DNA of 64,000 nucleotides from an uncultured Roseibium sp. (GCF_947496995.1 NZ_CANMFD010000003.1:124001-188000); one strand, 5' to 3'; shown: positions 9,543-19,284, counted from the stretch's first letter. Notes: generated by a model from the sequence alone, not told the origin. Made by a program: numbers and translations.

Positions 9543-10103
9543 TTAGCCGATCTTGATCGTCGAGCCGCCGACGAACTCGAGCGGCGGAATCAGCAAATTC
9601 TCGGGAGCCGGGCCCTTGCGGATACGGCCGGCGGTATCATAGTGAGAACCGTGACACGGGCAGAACCAGCCACCGAAATCACCGGAATCACCGATTGGTA
9701 CGCAGCCGAGGTGAGTACAGATCCCCACCTGAACCAGCCAGTTTTCCTGACCGGCGACGCCGCGGTTCGGGTCGGTTGCCTGCGCGTCCGCCGGAAGGTT
9801 GGCGTTTCGCGCCAACGGGTCCGGAAGATCGTCCACGGGAACAGCCTTGGCTTCTTCCACTTCCGTTTCCGTACGGTTGCGGATGAAAACCGGCTTCCCG
9901 CGCCATTTGACTGTAATTGACTGGCCCTCTTCGACGGCAGTCACATCGACCTCGATGGAAGCCAGAGCCAATGCGGAGGCATCCGGGTTCATCTGATCGA
10001 CAAACGGCCATACCAGCGCGCCGGCGCCTACAACGCCCATGGCGCCAGTCGCAATGTAGAGGAAATCGCGGCGGGTCGGTTCCGCCTGTTCCGAATGTAC
10101 CAA
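9543..10103 (-). CDS. petA: Rieske iron-sulfur subunit of the bc1 complex (TTG start)
   Basis: A 186-residue Rieske protein if begun at the TTG at 10103. That codon follows a GAGAGG ribosome site by 8 bases and gives the normal family length, whereas the first ATG in frame (10265) would add 54 unlikely residues. A twin-arginine signal (TRRDFL, RR at 11-12) leads into the single anchor helix. The 2Fe-2S ligands are in CTHLGC (129-134) and CPCHGSHYD (148-156). First gene of petABC. Confidence 0.93.
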   Translation of the reverse strand: MVHSEQAEPTRRDFLYIATGAMGVVGAGALVWPFVDQMNPDASALALASIEVDVTAVEEGQSITVKWRGKPVFIRNRTETEVEEAKAVPVDDLPDPLARNANLPADAQATDPNRGVAGQENWLVQVGICTHLGCVPIGDSGDFGGWFCPCHGSHYDTAGRIRKGPAPENLLIPPLEFVGGSTIKIG

Positions 10104-10451
10104 GGTCGCGTCCTCTCGAAACCTGTTCAACCTGTACCGAAAGCCCGCATCACGTTCGGGAAACCCTTCTTTATCAGGAAAGAAGGGGTCGGAACGATGC
10201 CGGGCTTCACGGGGACCGGGTACGGCACTCTCTCCGCGCCGGTCAAGCGGTTTGTCTTTTTGCACCCTTCGAAACGCTTGTCCAGTTCAACAAACACCTC
10301 GAAACATATATGTCGCAGCCAAAAGCTCCGCCTTGCCGCTTTTCTGCCCTTATTTGGCCAAGGAGCGCAAGACCGTAATTCAACTGAATTTCGGCCCCGC
10401 GCTCCTTCCCTGTTAAAATCCGGGCTCTGTTAACATCAGGGCCCGTTTATT
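10104..10451. other. Intergenic region upstream of petABC
   Basis: This gap must hold the minus-strand promoter of petABC, but no convincing -35/-10 pair was found; TATATG on the minus strand near 10307-10312 is only a weak -10 candidate. Its left end carries the terminator of the ABC exporter gene. No coding sequence is supported: the frame running into petA from 10265 is better explained as a leader. Confidence 0.6.
10415..10447 (-). terminator. Terminator hairpin between ABC exporter and petA regions
   Basis: A 9-bp stem with one G-U pair (10421-10429 with 10437-10445) closes a TTAACAT loop. On the minus strand it is followed by GATTTTAAC, and on the plus strand by TTTATTT, so it could act in both directions. 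It lies just past the stop of the minus-strand ABC exporter gene. Confidence 0.6.
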
Positions 10452-12290
10452 TCAGGCTGCCGCGACGGACGACAGGAACCCGCCCGACTGGTGCTGCCAC
10501 AGCTGGGCATAAAGACCATTCTTCTCAAGAAGCTCCTGATGAGACCCCTCTTCGATGATTCGGCCCTCGTCCATGACGATCAGTCGGTCCATGGCCGCGA
10601 TGGTCGACAGGCGGTGGGCGATCGCGATCACGGTCTTGCCCTCCATAAGGTCGAACAGGCTTTCCTGGATCGCCAGCTCCACCTCTGAATCAAGTGCCGA
10701 GGTCGCCTCGTCGAGAACCAGGATCGGCGCATTTTTCAACAGCACCCGGGCAATCGCAATCCGCTGGCGCTGGCCACCGGAAAGCTTGACCCCGCGTTCG
10801 CCGACATGCGCGTCCAGCCCGTGGCGGTCATTGAGATCCGACAGGTCCTTTACGAAGCGGTGGGCATGGGCTTTTTCAAGCGCAGCTTCCACCTCGCGGC
10901 GGCTGACGTCCGGCTTGCCATAGGCAACGTTCTCGAAAATCGACCGGTGCAGCAACGAGGTGTCCTGCGTCACCACACCTACATTGGCGCGGATATCGTC
11001 CTGGCGCACCTTGGCGATATCCTGACCGTCGATCAGAATCCGGCCGCTTTCCAGGTCGTAGAACCGCAGCAACAGGTTGACCAGCGTGGACTTTCCGGCG
11101 CCTGAGCGGCCGATCAGGCCGATTTTCTCGCCGGGTCGGATGGTCAGATCCAGATCCTCGATGACACCCGACTGCTTGCCGTAATGGAAGCAGATCCCCT
11201 CGAACCGGATTTCGCCTTCAGGCACGTCAAGCCTGACCGCGTCCGGAACATCGACGACATCGCGTTCCCGCGCGATGGTGTTGATGCCGTCCTGAACCGT
11301 GCCGATATTCTCGAACAGGCCCGAAACTTCCCACAGGATCCATTGCGACATGCCCTGAAACCTCAGGACCAACGCAACCGCCACGGCGATTTCACCCGTG
11401 GTGACCCGCCCGACCTGCCATAGAGCAATCGACATTGCTCCCACCGAGAACAGCAGCAGCATGTTGATGACCGTCAGGGTGATGTTCATCCCCGTGACCA
11501 GCCTCATTTGCCGAAAGACGGTCTTCAGGAACGCCGTCATCGACGTCCTGGCATATTCCTCCTCGCGTTCGGCGTGGGAGAAGAGCTTGACCGTCGAGAT
11601 GTTCGTGTAGGCATCGACGACATGCCCGGTCATCAGCGACCTTGTATCCGCCTGCTCCCTGGAAACATTTTTCAGTCGCGGAATGAAGATCCGCATGGTC
11701 ACCATGTAGCACCCGAACCAGGCAGCAAACGGGATCAGGAAGAAGAGGCTCGCATCCGCCACCACGAACAGGGCAGCAATGAAATACACCGCGACATAAA
11801 CCAGAATGTCGGCGATACGGGTCACGACTTCCCGAACCGAGAGCGCCGTCTGCATCAGCTTGTTGGCGATCCGGCCGGCAAAATCGTTCTGGTAGAACGA
11901 TATGCTCTGCCGCAGCAGATAGCGGTGAACCCGCCAGCGGACCGACATGGGATATGTGCCCATCAGCCCCTGATGGAACAGGATTTCCCAGATGGCGGCG
12001 CAGCCCGGGAGCAGCACAAGCACCACCAGCCCCATCCAGATCAGCTGCGGCCAGTTGTCCTGAAAGAATGTCTCTGCATTTTCAGAGCCGAGCCAGGTGA
12101 CCAGTTCGCCCAGAAACGTGAAGATCATCACTTCCAGAAACGCGATTATCGCGCCGAGAACGGACACACCGGCCAGGATCGGCCACACAGGTTTGGTGTA
12201 GTACCAACAGAAGGCCCAAAAGCCGTTCGGCGGCACATCGAGCTCCGTTTTTTCAAACGGATCGACGAGTTTTTCGAACCGGTCAAACAT
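10452..12290 (-). CDS. ABC exporter, fused permease-ATPase (first paralog)
   Basis: A 612-residue half-transporter with an N-terminal six-helix exporter domain and a C-terminal ATPase. Walker A GRSGAGKST begins at about 394, the signature LSGGQ is near 503 and Walker B ILVLDEATSALD near 523. It belongs to the MsbA/ABCB type and works as a dimer in the inner membrane; substrate unknown. It begins 2 bases after a small membrane-protein gene and is paralogous to the exporter at 15.8-17.7 kb, sharing the last part of the ATPase almost word for word, including a terminal QSGGFL. Confidence 0.92.
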   Translation of the reverse strand: MFDRFEKLVDPFEKTELDVPPNGFWAFCWYYTKPVWPILAGVSVLGAIIAFLEVMIFTFLGELVTWLGSENAETFFQDNWPQLIWMGLVVLVLLPGCAAIWEILFHQGLMGTYPMSVRWRVHRYLLRQSISFYQNDFAGRIANKLMQTALSVREVVTRIADILVYVAVYFIAALFVVADASLFFLIPFAAWFGCYMVTMRIFIPRLKNVSREQADTRSLMTGHVVDAYTNISTVKLFSHAEREEEYARTSMTAFLKTVFRQMRLVTGMNITLTVINMLLLFSVGAMSIALWQVGRVTTGEIAVAVALVLRFQGMSQWILWEVSGLFENIGTVQDGINTIARERDVVDVPDAVRLDVPEGEIRFEGICFHYGKQSGVIEDLDLTIRPGEKIGLIGRSGAGKSTLVNLLLRFYDLESGRILIDGQDIAKVRQDDIRANVGVVTQDTSLLHRSIFENVAYGKPDVSRREVEAALEKAHAHRFVKDLSDLNDRHGLDAHVGERGVKLSGGQRQRIAIARVLLKNAPILVLDEATSALDSEVELAIQESLFDLMEGKTVIAIAHRLSTIAAMDRLIVMDEGRIIEEGSHQELLEKNGLYAQLWQHQSGGFLSSVAAA

Positions 12291-12292
12291 GT

Positions 12293-12721
12293 TTACCTCT
12301 CAGACCCGATCAACCGCAGGACAGACACCAGATGCAGGGAACTGTCTTGAAGCGGCGGTTGCTGAACCGGGCGAATAAAGCTGTCGGGAGCGCACAGACG
12401 CGAGCCGGCGACCAGACAGGTAAATGTCAGGGCAAGGATGAACGTCCCCCAGAAAAGCGCGACGAGCTGCCCGGCGAAGACACTCGCCGGGATGAGCTCA
12501 CCCGCAATTTCCAGAGCCTCGATCCGGCCCAGATTGAAAACGAGCACCGGAATGAAAAACACCACGGCAATCGCGAAAGTCAGTGCCAGAAAGAGCCCTG
12601 CGCCGACCACAACGCGGCGGATACGGCGAAAAAGGCCTGGCTGGGGCTCTTTCGGAGGCGGCACTTCGAAATCCGAACGCTCTGCCAGGGCAGCCACGTG
12701 CGGCGCATATTGAATAGACAT
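12293..12721 (-). CDS. Small two-helix membrane protein of unknown function
   Basis: A 142-residue protein I do not recognise. A soluble proline-rich N-terminus and a basic FRRIRR patch precede two hydrophobic segments (about 36-62 and 83-105). GGAG lies 8 bases before the ATG. Its stop is 2 bases from the start of the ABC exporter, so the two are certainly co-transcribed, and it may be an accessory subunit. A possible 24-codon leader lies upstream. Confidence 0.7.
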   Translation of the reverse strand: MSIQYAPHVAALAERSDFEVPPPKEPQPGLFRRIRRVVVGAGLFLALTFAIAVVFFIPVLVFNLGRIEALEIAGELIPASVFAGQLVALFWGTFILALTFTCLVAGSRLCAPDSFIRPVQQPPLQDSSLHLVSVLRLIGSER

Positions 12722-12851
12722 CGGATCAGCTCCGAAACGGGATCGTAATAGTGGTGACGGCAGACACGCGGACTACGTGCGTGCAGCTCGGACGGAACGG
12801 CTTGAGCCGGTCACCGCATGGTCATGAAGAATGGAGAGAGGCTGTGGCTTC

Positions 12852-12926
12852 CTAGCGGAAGCAGACAGCGGAACCCGGACAACCCATGAAGGCGGTAGAT
12901 GGGTGGATCATGCAAAGATCTATCAT
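12852..12926 (-). CDS. Candidate 24-residue Cys-containing leader peptide
   Basis: The ATG at 12926 follows AGGAGG by 6 bases, the strongest ribosome site in the neighbourhood, and opens a 24-codon frame ending TAG. The peptide starts MIDLCMIHP and has cysteines at 5, 16 and 22. A hairpin (GCAGCC/GGCTGC, 12945-12960) lies just upstream. The position, 130 bases before the small membrane protein and ABC exporter, fits a regulatory leader peptide, but coding is inferred only from the ribosome site. No other gene is visible between 12722 and 13091. Confidence 0.4.
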   Translation of the reverse strand: MIDLCMIHPSTAFMGCPGSAVCFR

Positions 12927-13091
12927 GTAAGCCCTCCTGGTTGCGCAGCCGGGCGGCTGCTTGGGTTGAAAATGCCAACCATCAACAGTTGACTGGTCAC
13001 GTTGGTAACCGCAATTACCGGGGTTGAAAAGCGAAAATGCGACAAAATGCAGCATGACGGAGCGACTGTTGCCATTGGGTCACAGCCGTTT

Positions 13092-14954
13092 CTACGGGGT
13101 TTCGAACTCCGGCACGAAATCCCGGATGTGCACCTCCGCTTGTCTCGGTGTCATCGGTTTTGAGATCACCTCTCCCTGGATCACCGAGCAGCCGGACTTT
13201 CTCAGGATGCCCGCTTCCTCTTCCGTGTTCACGCCCGCCGCGGATGTTTTCAGCCCGAGCGTGTCTGCCAGCCGGATGATCGATTCAACCAGTTGCTGCT
13301 GACTTGTCCCGTCCCTCAGCCCCGAGATCAGCAACGGGCTGATCTTCAGTCCGTTTGCGTTGAGATGAATGAGCTGGCCGGCGCCGCCATTCCCGCTGCC
13401 GAACTTGTCGAGCGCGATCTGGCAGCCGAGCTCGGAAATCTTGCCGAGATGATCTCCAAGCCCCTCGGGTTCGTCGAGCCGGATTATTTTCTCGTCCAGT
13501 TCAACGATGATGTCCTGCCGTGCAAACAGGTTCTCTTCGCACAACTCCTCGACAGCCTCCTTGAAGCCAGCATCCTTGAGGCTCGCGCCCGTCAGATTGA
13601 CGGACAGGAAAAAAGGATGGTTCGAGGTTTCCCGGAGTCGTTTGATCTCGGCAATGCCACTGCGCAGCGCAAAATGTTCAATTCCGGCGATGCGTTTGAC
13701 GTCTTCCTGCATGGACAGCATCTCAACCGGATCGACCAGCCCCTGGGAAGGGTGCAGCCAACACGCGGATGCTTCGTAGCCAACGATCCGCCGGTGTTCG
13801 AAACTGTATTGCGGTTCCAGGAGCAGGCTCAGCCGACCGCTTTCCAGGTCCTGGTCCAGTTGCGCCATCGTCATGCGTTTATGGCGATGCGCCGCCCCCA
13901 GGGAATCCGTATACCAGGCGATCCGGCTGCGGCCCGACTTCTTGGCGGCGTAAAGCGCCATGTCGGCGCGGTTGATCAGTTCGGAAACACTGCACTTCGC
14001 ATCCTTCGCCAGTACCAGTCCGACGCTGACACTCACCTGCAGGCTCTGGCCGTCCACCATGACAGGCTTTGCCATGCTGTCGAGGATCCGGTTCCCCAGT
14101 GACTGCATCTGCTCGCGGCTGCACGGCTCGCAAACAACCGCAATGAACTCATCTCCACCGGTCCTTGCGGCAAGGCCCCTGTCTCCCAGTACCGATTGGA
14201 GCACATGGGCGGCGTGCTGCAGGACGGCATCCCCTACACCGTGGCCATGGCCATCGTTGATTTCCTTGAAATGATCCAGATCGAAATGGATGATGCCGAT
14301 CCGCCGGCCCGTCTCATTGGCTGCCGCCACAGCCTCCTGAAGAAACTGCGAGAGTTTTGCGCGGTTGGCGATGCCGGTGAGATCGTCGTGTTCGGCCTGA
14401 TGCTTGAGCGTTTTGCGAGCCTCCTCCAGCTCTTTCATGTGCTCCACCTGGCTGGTGACATCGCGGCAGATCACAATGATCTTCGAGTCTTCCGGGGTGT
14501 TTCCTTCAAAGACCGCGAAGGTAAGCTGGTTCCAGAAATATTCCCCGTTCTTGCGCTTGTTGTGGATCAGCTCCTCGTATCCGGACTGGTATTTTGTCAG
14601 GTCGAACTTGTATATCTCGATTTCTTCCGGAGAAACCTGGCTGTCCGGCGCCAGAATGAATTCCTGCGGCCGCCGCCCCCGGATCTCTTCAGCGCTATAA
14701 CCTGTGATGCGGGAATATGCGGGGTTGCTCCATTCGATACGCCCGTAAATGTCCTGCATCACCAGGCCCTCGTGGGCATGCTCCACCACGAGTTTCAGGA
14801 TGGCGGCGTCGTTGCCGAATTCCGACACACCTTTACCATGGGCCGCAGCGTTCCTTCTGAAGCCGCATAAATAGCCGATGACGAAGAAAACCATCACCGC
14901 CGCCAGACAGATTATCAGATCCAAAATTGGCAACCCGGCCAAAAATTCTGACAT
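13092..14954 (-). CDS. Membrane PAS-GGDEF-EAL protein with degenerate EAL domain
   Basis: A 620-residue cyclic-di-GMP signalling protein. One N-terminal membrane helix (about 9-31) is followed by a PAS/PAC sensor (about 50-175), a GGDEF domain with intact GGDEF at 266-270 and an EAL-like domain (about 365-610). The inhibitory RxxD site expected just before GGDEF reads GDRG, so product inhibition should be absent. In the EAL part, E394 remains, but the metal pair DDFG is DKFG (516-519), EGVE is AGVN (573-576) and KID is KIS (537-539). This implies a diguanylate cyclase with a non-catalytic EAL domain. Confidence 0.9.
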   Translation of the reverse strand: MSEFLAGLPILDLIICLAAVMVFFVIGYLCGFRRNAAAHGKGVSEFGNDAAILKLVVEHAHEGLVMQDIYGRIEWSNPAYSRITGYSAEEIRGRRPQEFILAPDSQVSPEEIEIYKFDLTKYQSGYEELIHNKRKNGEYFWNQLTFAVFEGNTPEDSKIIVICRDVTSQVEHMKELEEARKTLKHQAEHDDLTGIANRAKLSQFLQEAVAAANETGRRIGIIHFDLDHFKEINDGHGHGVGDAVLQHAAHVLQSVLGDRGLAARTGGDEFIAVVCEPCSREQMQSLGNRILDSMAKPVMVDGQSLQVSVSVGLVLAKDAKCSVSELINRADMALYAAKKSGRSRIAWYTDSLGAAHRHKRMTMAQLDQDLESGRLSLLLEPQYSFEHRRIVGYEASACWLHPSQGLVDPVEMLSMQEDVKRIAGIEHFALRSGIAEIKRLRETSNHPFFLSVNLTGASLKDAGFKEAVEELCEENLFARQDIIVELDEKIIRLDEPEGLGDHLGKISELGCQIALDKFGSGNGGAGQLIHLNANGLKISPLLISGLRDGTSQQQLVESIIRLADTLGLKTSAAGVNTEEEAGILRKSGCSVIQGEVISKPMTPRQAEVHIRDFVPEFETP

Positions 14955-15278
14955 AACCCGCCTTCATATCAGGAAAAGATCGGATTTCACTTTAGCGGAA
15001 AATCCACATACAATCTCTAATCAGGAAAGCAGTTTATGAATATTGTCATTAATGTCAGGTATTACTTGCCCATCGAACTGTAGCTCTGGCAGGTTTTGCA
15101 AAAACCGACAGGATTAAGACCGAGAACTGGCGAAAATTCATGCCAGTTGCACCTTTTTGAACTGCATGCCGTCCAATATCGGACGACCGCGCGCAACTCT
15201 CGCTGTCGTGACGAAGACCTCAGATGCCTGTGCTGTGCTCGACACGTCCCTTGCATAAGGGCATGTCCGTCTTGCCCT
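14955..15278. other. Intergenic region between GGDEF protein and DUF2177 genes
   Basis: It should contain the promoter of the minus-strand PAS-GGDEF gene in its left part and the downstream region of the DUF2177 gene in its right part. The left 110 bases are AT-rich. I found no CtrA box, no convincing promoter pair and no supported small gene. Confidence 0.5.
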
Positions 15279-15680
15279 TCAGGAGACCAATCGGGTCAGC
15301 AAATAGCCTGAACCGGCCGAGAAGGCCGACAGAGTGGTGCCCCAGGCAATATCCACGACGACAACACTCACCGGCCAGTTTCTCAGCGTTGCGAAGTTGG
15401 TGAAATCATAGGTCGCATAGGTGAAGAACCCGAACAGGGCGCCGTAGACGACCGCAGTCCCCAGACTGCCGTTTTTCAGAGCGGGGCCGACCGCAAAGAT
15501 GATAATTCCCACGACATAGACAACATAAAATCCGGCGGCAGCAGCCAGGTTGGGCTTGTCCATCATCAAATGCCCCAGCCGGTCGAAATAGAACCGGGTG
15601 GCGATCTGCGACAGCCAGATGAAGTCAATGGCAAGAAAAACCGAAACCGTAAGAAAATAGGCGATAACGAGCTGTGGCAT
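15279..15680 (-). CDS. DUF2177-family membrane protein
   Basis: A 133-residue inner-membrane protein with four hydrophobic helices, recognisable as DUF2177 by FLAIDFIWLS near the N-terminus and GALFGFFTYATYDFTNFATLRNW in the middle. The ATG at 15680 is chosen over an upstream ATG because AAAGAGG lies 6 bases before it. Function unknown. It sits between two paralogous ABC exporters and a c-di-GMP gene without a shared operon structure. Confidence 0.8.
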   Translation of the reverse strand: MPQLVIAYFLTVSVFLAIDFIWLSQIATRFYFDRLGHLMMDKPNLAAAAGFYVVYVVGIIIFAVGPALKNGSLGTAVVYGALFGFFTYATYDFTNFATLRNWPVSVVVVDIAWGTTLSAFSAGSGYLLTRLVS

Positions 15681-15814
15681 GGAAACCTCTTTTTGGGTTG
15701 CGGCAGGTCTACGGACCGGAAGCCGAAGCGGATCAGCGGCTTTCCATCGCAAGCGCCGGCACCAACCGGTTGCCACCCGGATATCAGCCGGTCCCTTTTG
15801 CTTCGATCACCTCG

Positions 15815-17680
15815 TCAGGCCGGTTCGGTCTCCGCTTTCAGAAAGCCGCCGGACTGGCGGTGCCAGAGCTGCGCGTAAAGACCGGTTTCATCGGCCAGAA
15901 GTGCTTCATGGCTCCCCTCCTGCACGATACGCCCCTTATCCATGACGATCAGGCGGTCCATGGCGGCAATCGTCGACAGGCGGTGAGCAATGGCGATCAC
16001 CGTCTTTCCCGTCATCAATCCCTGCAGGTTTTCCTGGATCGCCGCTTCGACTTCCGAATCCAGTGCCGAGGTCGCCTCGTCGAGTACGAGGATCGGGGCA
16101 TCCTTCAAAAGCACCCGCGCGATGGCAATGCGCTGACGCTGGCCGCCCGACAACTTGACCCCGCGTTCCCCGGCGAACGCATCAAAGCCCTTGCGGCCGC
16201 GCTTGTCCTCGAGCCCCTGGATGAAATCGAGGGCATGCGCCTTGCGGGCAGCCTCGATCATTTCCTCTTCGCTGGCCGAGGTTCGCCCGTAAAGTATGTT
16301 TTCCCGGATCGAACGGTGAAGCAGGGACGGGTCTTGCGTCACCATGCCGATGGATCGGCGCAGGGTGTCCTGCGACACGTTCCTGATATCCTGGCCATCG
16401 ACAAGGATCCGCCCGGATTCCACGTCAAAGAACCGTAGCAGAAGGCTCGCAAGGGTGGTTTTGCCCGCCCCCGAAGGTCCGACCACACCCAGCCGCTCCC
16501 CGGGCTCGATCGACAGGTTCAGATGATCGATCACGCCGTCTTTCCTGCCATAGTGAAAGCGGATGTTTTCAAATTTCACCGCTCCGGCCGGCACCGTGAG
16601 GTCCCGGGCATTGGGCATGTCGGAAAGCGTTATCGGCTTGACGATGGTTTCCATGCTGTCCTGGAGCGACCCGAAATGACGGAACAGACCGTTGAGCTGG
16701 TTGAACAGCCGGTTGAGCAGGATGTTCAGCCGCAGAACCAGGCTGAGCGCAAAGGCGACGTGACCGTTGCTGATGGCTCCGTACTGCCACGCCTTGAGCG
16801 CCATGGCTGTGATCGCGACGATCATCACCCCGTTGAGAACGTTCATGGTCATCCGGACGGTGGTCAGCAGGCGGGTGAATGCCCGCAGTTTGCCGATAAA
16901 GGCCTCGACTGCGGATTTGGCGCCCTGGCTTTCCTCCACCGTGGAGCCGAACAGCTTCACGGACTGGATATTGGTATAGGTATCGACGAGACGGCCCGTT
17001 ACACCGGAATAGGAGTTAGCAACCGCTCTGGATGCGTCGCGGACGCGCGGCACGAAAGCCCATGCGACCACGACGAAACAGGTCAGCCAGAGCCCGACAA
17101 TCGCACCCAGCCGCAGGTCCAGTTCCGTGACCAGAATCAGCGTGGTTATGGCATAGACCAGGATAAACCAGACGACCTGCAGCAGGTTGACCATGAAGTC
17201 TCCGGCCGAAAGGCCGGATTGCATGACCTTTTGCGACAGACGCCCGGCCAGATCGTCCTGGAAAAAACCGAGGCCCTGCTTCATGACCCGCCCATGGCAT
17301 TGCCAGCGCACCATGTTGAAGAAGCCCGGAACGATGGTCTGCTCCTCGACAAGCGCCATGAGTGTGAGCGTGGCCGTTCGCAGCACGAGCACGACCAGAA
17401 CCATTCCCAGAAGCGTCCAGGCGTGGTCGCTGAAAAAGGTCGCCTTGTTGCCACTGTCGAGCAGGTCAACGATATCGCCGAGGAAATTGAAAATACCGAC
17501 TTCGATAAACGCAGCGGCGCCGCCCAGCGCCAGCATCGCGACAAAGGGCCAGCGGACCTGGCTGATGAAATACAAAAGAAAGGCGACGCCGTTATGCGGC
17601 ATATCCTTGCTGGGCGGGGCCCGGAACGGGTCGATCCAGGTTTCAAAGAGGCGAAAGAGCGGGGACACGGGCGTCTCCAT
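15815..17680 (-). CDS. ABC exporter, fused permease-ATPase (second paralog)
   Basis: A 621-residue half-transporter of the same type as the gene at 10.4-12.3 kb: exporter membrane domain, then Walker A GPSGAGKTT at about 401, LSGGQ near 510 and Walker B ILVLDEATSALD. The two share the N-terminal FETWIDPFR/FEKLVDPFE theme and the C-terminal LYAQLW..QSGGFL, so they arose by duplication and might pair as a heterodimer. It is monocistronic or followed only by the DUF2177 gene 134 bases on. Confidence 0.92.
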   Translation of the reverse strand: METPVSPLFRLFETWIDPFRAPPSKDMPHNGVAFLLYFISQVRWPFVAMLALGGAAAFIEVGIFNFLGDIVDLLDSGNKATFFSDHAWTLLGMVLVVLVLRTATLTLMALVEEQTIVPGFFNMVRWQCHGRVMKQGLGFFQDDLAGRLSQKVMQSGLSAGDFMVNLLQVVWFILVYAITTLILVTELDLRLGAIVGLWLTCFVVVAWAFVPRVRDASRAVANSYSGVTGRLVDTYTNIQSVKLFGSTVEESQGAKSAVEAFIGKLRAFTRLLTTVRMTMNVLNGVMIVAITAMALKAWQYGAISNGHVAFALSLVLRLNILLNRLFNQLNGLFRHFGSLQDSMETIVKPITLSDMPNARDLTVPAGAVKFENIRFHYGRKDGVIDHLNLSIEPGERLGVVGPSGAGKTTLASLLLRFFDVESGRILVDGQDIRNVSQDTLRRSIGMVTQDPSLLHRSIRENILYGRTSASEEEMIEAARKAHALDFIQGLEDKRGRKGFDAFAGERGVKLSGGQRQRIAIARVLLKDAPILVLDEATSALDSEVEAAIQENLQGLMTGKTVIAIAHRLSTIAAMDRLIVMDKGRIVQEGSHEALLADETGLYAQLWHRQSGGFLKAETEPA

Positions 17681-17834
17681 GGGGCAGGAGCGAATCTTGC
17701 CGACATGCTAGGTCACGGATCCGCAAATGGGAATGAAATGACACGGGAAATAATGTAACGGCCGAAGCCGTGGCGATGACAAAGCCGTCCGCCGCTGCTA
17801 TGCCGACAGCCTGTTCCCGATTGTCCAGGACCCG

Positions 17835-18305
17835 ATGCCCGACATAGCCCTCTACCAGCCGGATATCCCGCAAAACACCGGCACCATCCTGCGTCTTGCC
17901 GCCTGCATGGGTGTCACCGTGCACCTCATCGAACCGGCAGGCTTTCCGATCTCCGACAGCGCGCTCAAACGGGCCGGAATGGATTATCTGGAAAGGGCGT
18001 CGATGCAGCGCCATGTCAGTTTTGCGCAATTCGACACCTGGCGTCGTGACCGGAACCAGCGCATCGTCCTGCTGACGACGGGGTCGGACACCAGCTACAC
18101 CGACTTTTCCTTCAGCCGAGACGATATTCTGCTGATGGGCCGTGAGAGCAGCGGCGCTCCGCAGGAGGTGCATGAGACCGCCGATGCCCGGTTGAAAATT
18201 CCCATGGCCGAGGGCATGCGCTCCATCAACGTGGCGGTTTCCGCCGGTATGGTGCTTGGCGAGGCCTTGCGGCAAACGGGCTCATTTCCTAAAACGCCGG
18301 AATAA
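17835..18305 (+). CDS. trmL: tRNA (cytidine(34)-2'-O)-methyltransferase TrmL
   Basis: A 156-residue SPOUT-class methyltransferase that 2'-O-methylates the wobble base of two tRNA-Leu species. N-terminal LYQPDIPQNTGTILRLAAC, the central LLMGRESSGAP and C-terminal MRSINVAVSAGMVLGEALRQ are the three knot motifs of the TrmL/YibK group, and the length is normal. The start has a poor ribosome site. hemF follows 45 bases later on the same strand. Confidence 0.93.
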   Translation: MPDIALYQPDIPQNTGTILRLAACMGVTVHLIEPAGFPISDSALKRAGMDYLERASMQRHVSFAQFDTWRRDRNQRIVLLTTGSDTSYTDFSFSRDDILLMGRESSGAPQEVHETADARLKIPMAEGMRSINVAVSAGMVLGEALRQTGSFPKTPE

Positions 18306-18350
18306 TCCAGTTTCCTTCGATCACAGTCCAGAACCTTCAAGGCCGATCAC

Positions 18351-19277
18351 ATGAATGCTGCCTCTCCTGAAAATCGTGGCGGTCCGATCCCGGACGGTAT
18401 CGAAGAAAAGAAGACCACTGCTCCGGACTGGTTCCGGCAGCTGCGAGACCGGATCTGCAAGTCCTTCGAGGATCTTGAGGACGATATCGGATCGCTGGCC
18501 GGGCCTTTCGCCGATCAGCCGGCGGGCCGGTTCGAGCGCACGCCCTGGGAGCGGACCGACAGCTCGGGCGCCAAGGGCGGCGGAGGCGTGATGTCCATGC
18601 TGCACGGCCGCGTGTTCGAAAAGGCCGGCGTGCATATCTCGACGGTTCACGGTGAATTTTCGCCGGAGTTCCGCGGCCAGATTCCCGGCGCCAAGGAAGA
18701 CCCGCGCTTCTGGGCGTCCGGCATCAGCCTGATTGCCCATCCGCACAACCCGCATGTTCCCGCAGTCCACATGAACACCAGAATGGTCGTGACCACCCGC
18801 CAGTGGTTCGGCGGCGGCGCGGACCTGACACCGGTACTGGATGCCCGGCGCACCCAGGACGACCCGGACACGACAACCTTCCACGCGGCAATGCAGGCCG
18901 CCTGCGACGCCCATGAGGTTGCGGACTACCCAGCCTACAAGGCCTGGTGCGACGACTATTTTTATCTGAAACACCGCAACGAGCCGCGCGGTGTGGGCGG
19001 CATCTTTTACGACTACCTCAACAGCGGCAGCTGGGAAGATGATTTTGCTTTCACCAAAGACGTCGGACTGGCATTTTTGAATGTCTATCCGGAACTGGTC
19101 CGGCGGAATTTCGAGAAAACCTGGACGGAGGCCGAGCGCGAGGAACAGCTCATCCGTCGCGGCAGATACGTGGAATACAATCTGCTTTACGACAGAGGCA
19201 CGATTTTCGGCCTGAAGACCGGCGGAAACGTCGCGTCCATCCTGTCGTCAATGCCTCCGCTGGTGAAATGGCCGTAA
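18351..19277 (+). CDS. hemF: Oxygen-dependent coproporphyrinogen III oxidase
   Basis: A 308-residue HemF that converts coproporphyrinogen III to protoporphyrinogen IX with oxygen in heme synthesis. Hallmarks are [20 protein letters not shown], the HMNTRMVV segment, [10 protein letters not shown], and the C-terminal [15 protein letters not shown]. The presence of the oxygen-dependent form fits an aerobic lifestyle with the bc1 complex encoded nearby. It converges on the HD-GYP gene with a 7-base gap. Confidence 0.95.
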   Translation: MNAASPENRGGPIPDGIEEKKTTAPDWFRQLRDRICKSFEDLEDDIGSLAGPFADQPAGRFERTPWERTDSSGAKGGGGVMSMLHGRVFEKAGVHISTVHGEFSPEFRGQIPGAKEDPRFWASGISLIAHPHNPHVPAVHMNTRMVVTTRQWFGGGADLTPVLDARRTQDDPDTTTFHAAMQAACDAHEVADYPAYKAWCDDYFYLKHRNEPRGVGGIFYDYLNSGSWEDDFAFTKDVGLAFLNVYPELVRRNFEKTWTEAEREEQLIRRGRYVEYNLLYDRGTIFGLKTGGNVASILSSMPPLVKWP

Positions 19278-19284
19278 ACCGCCT

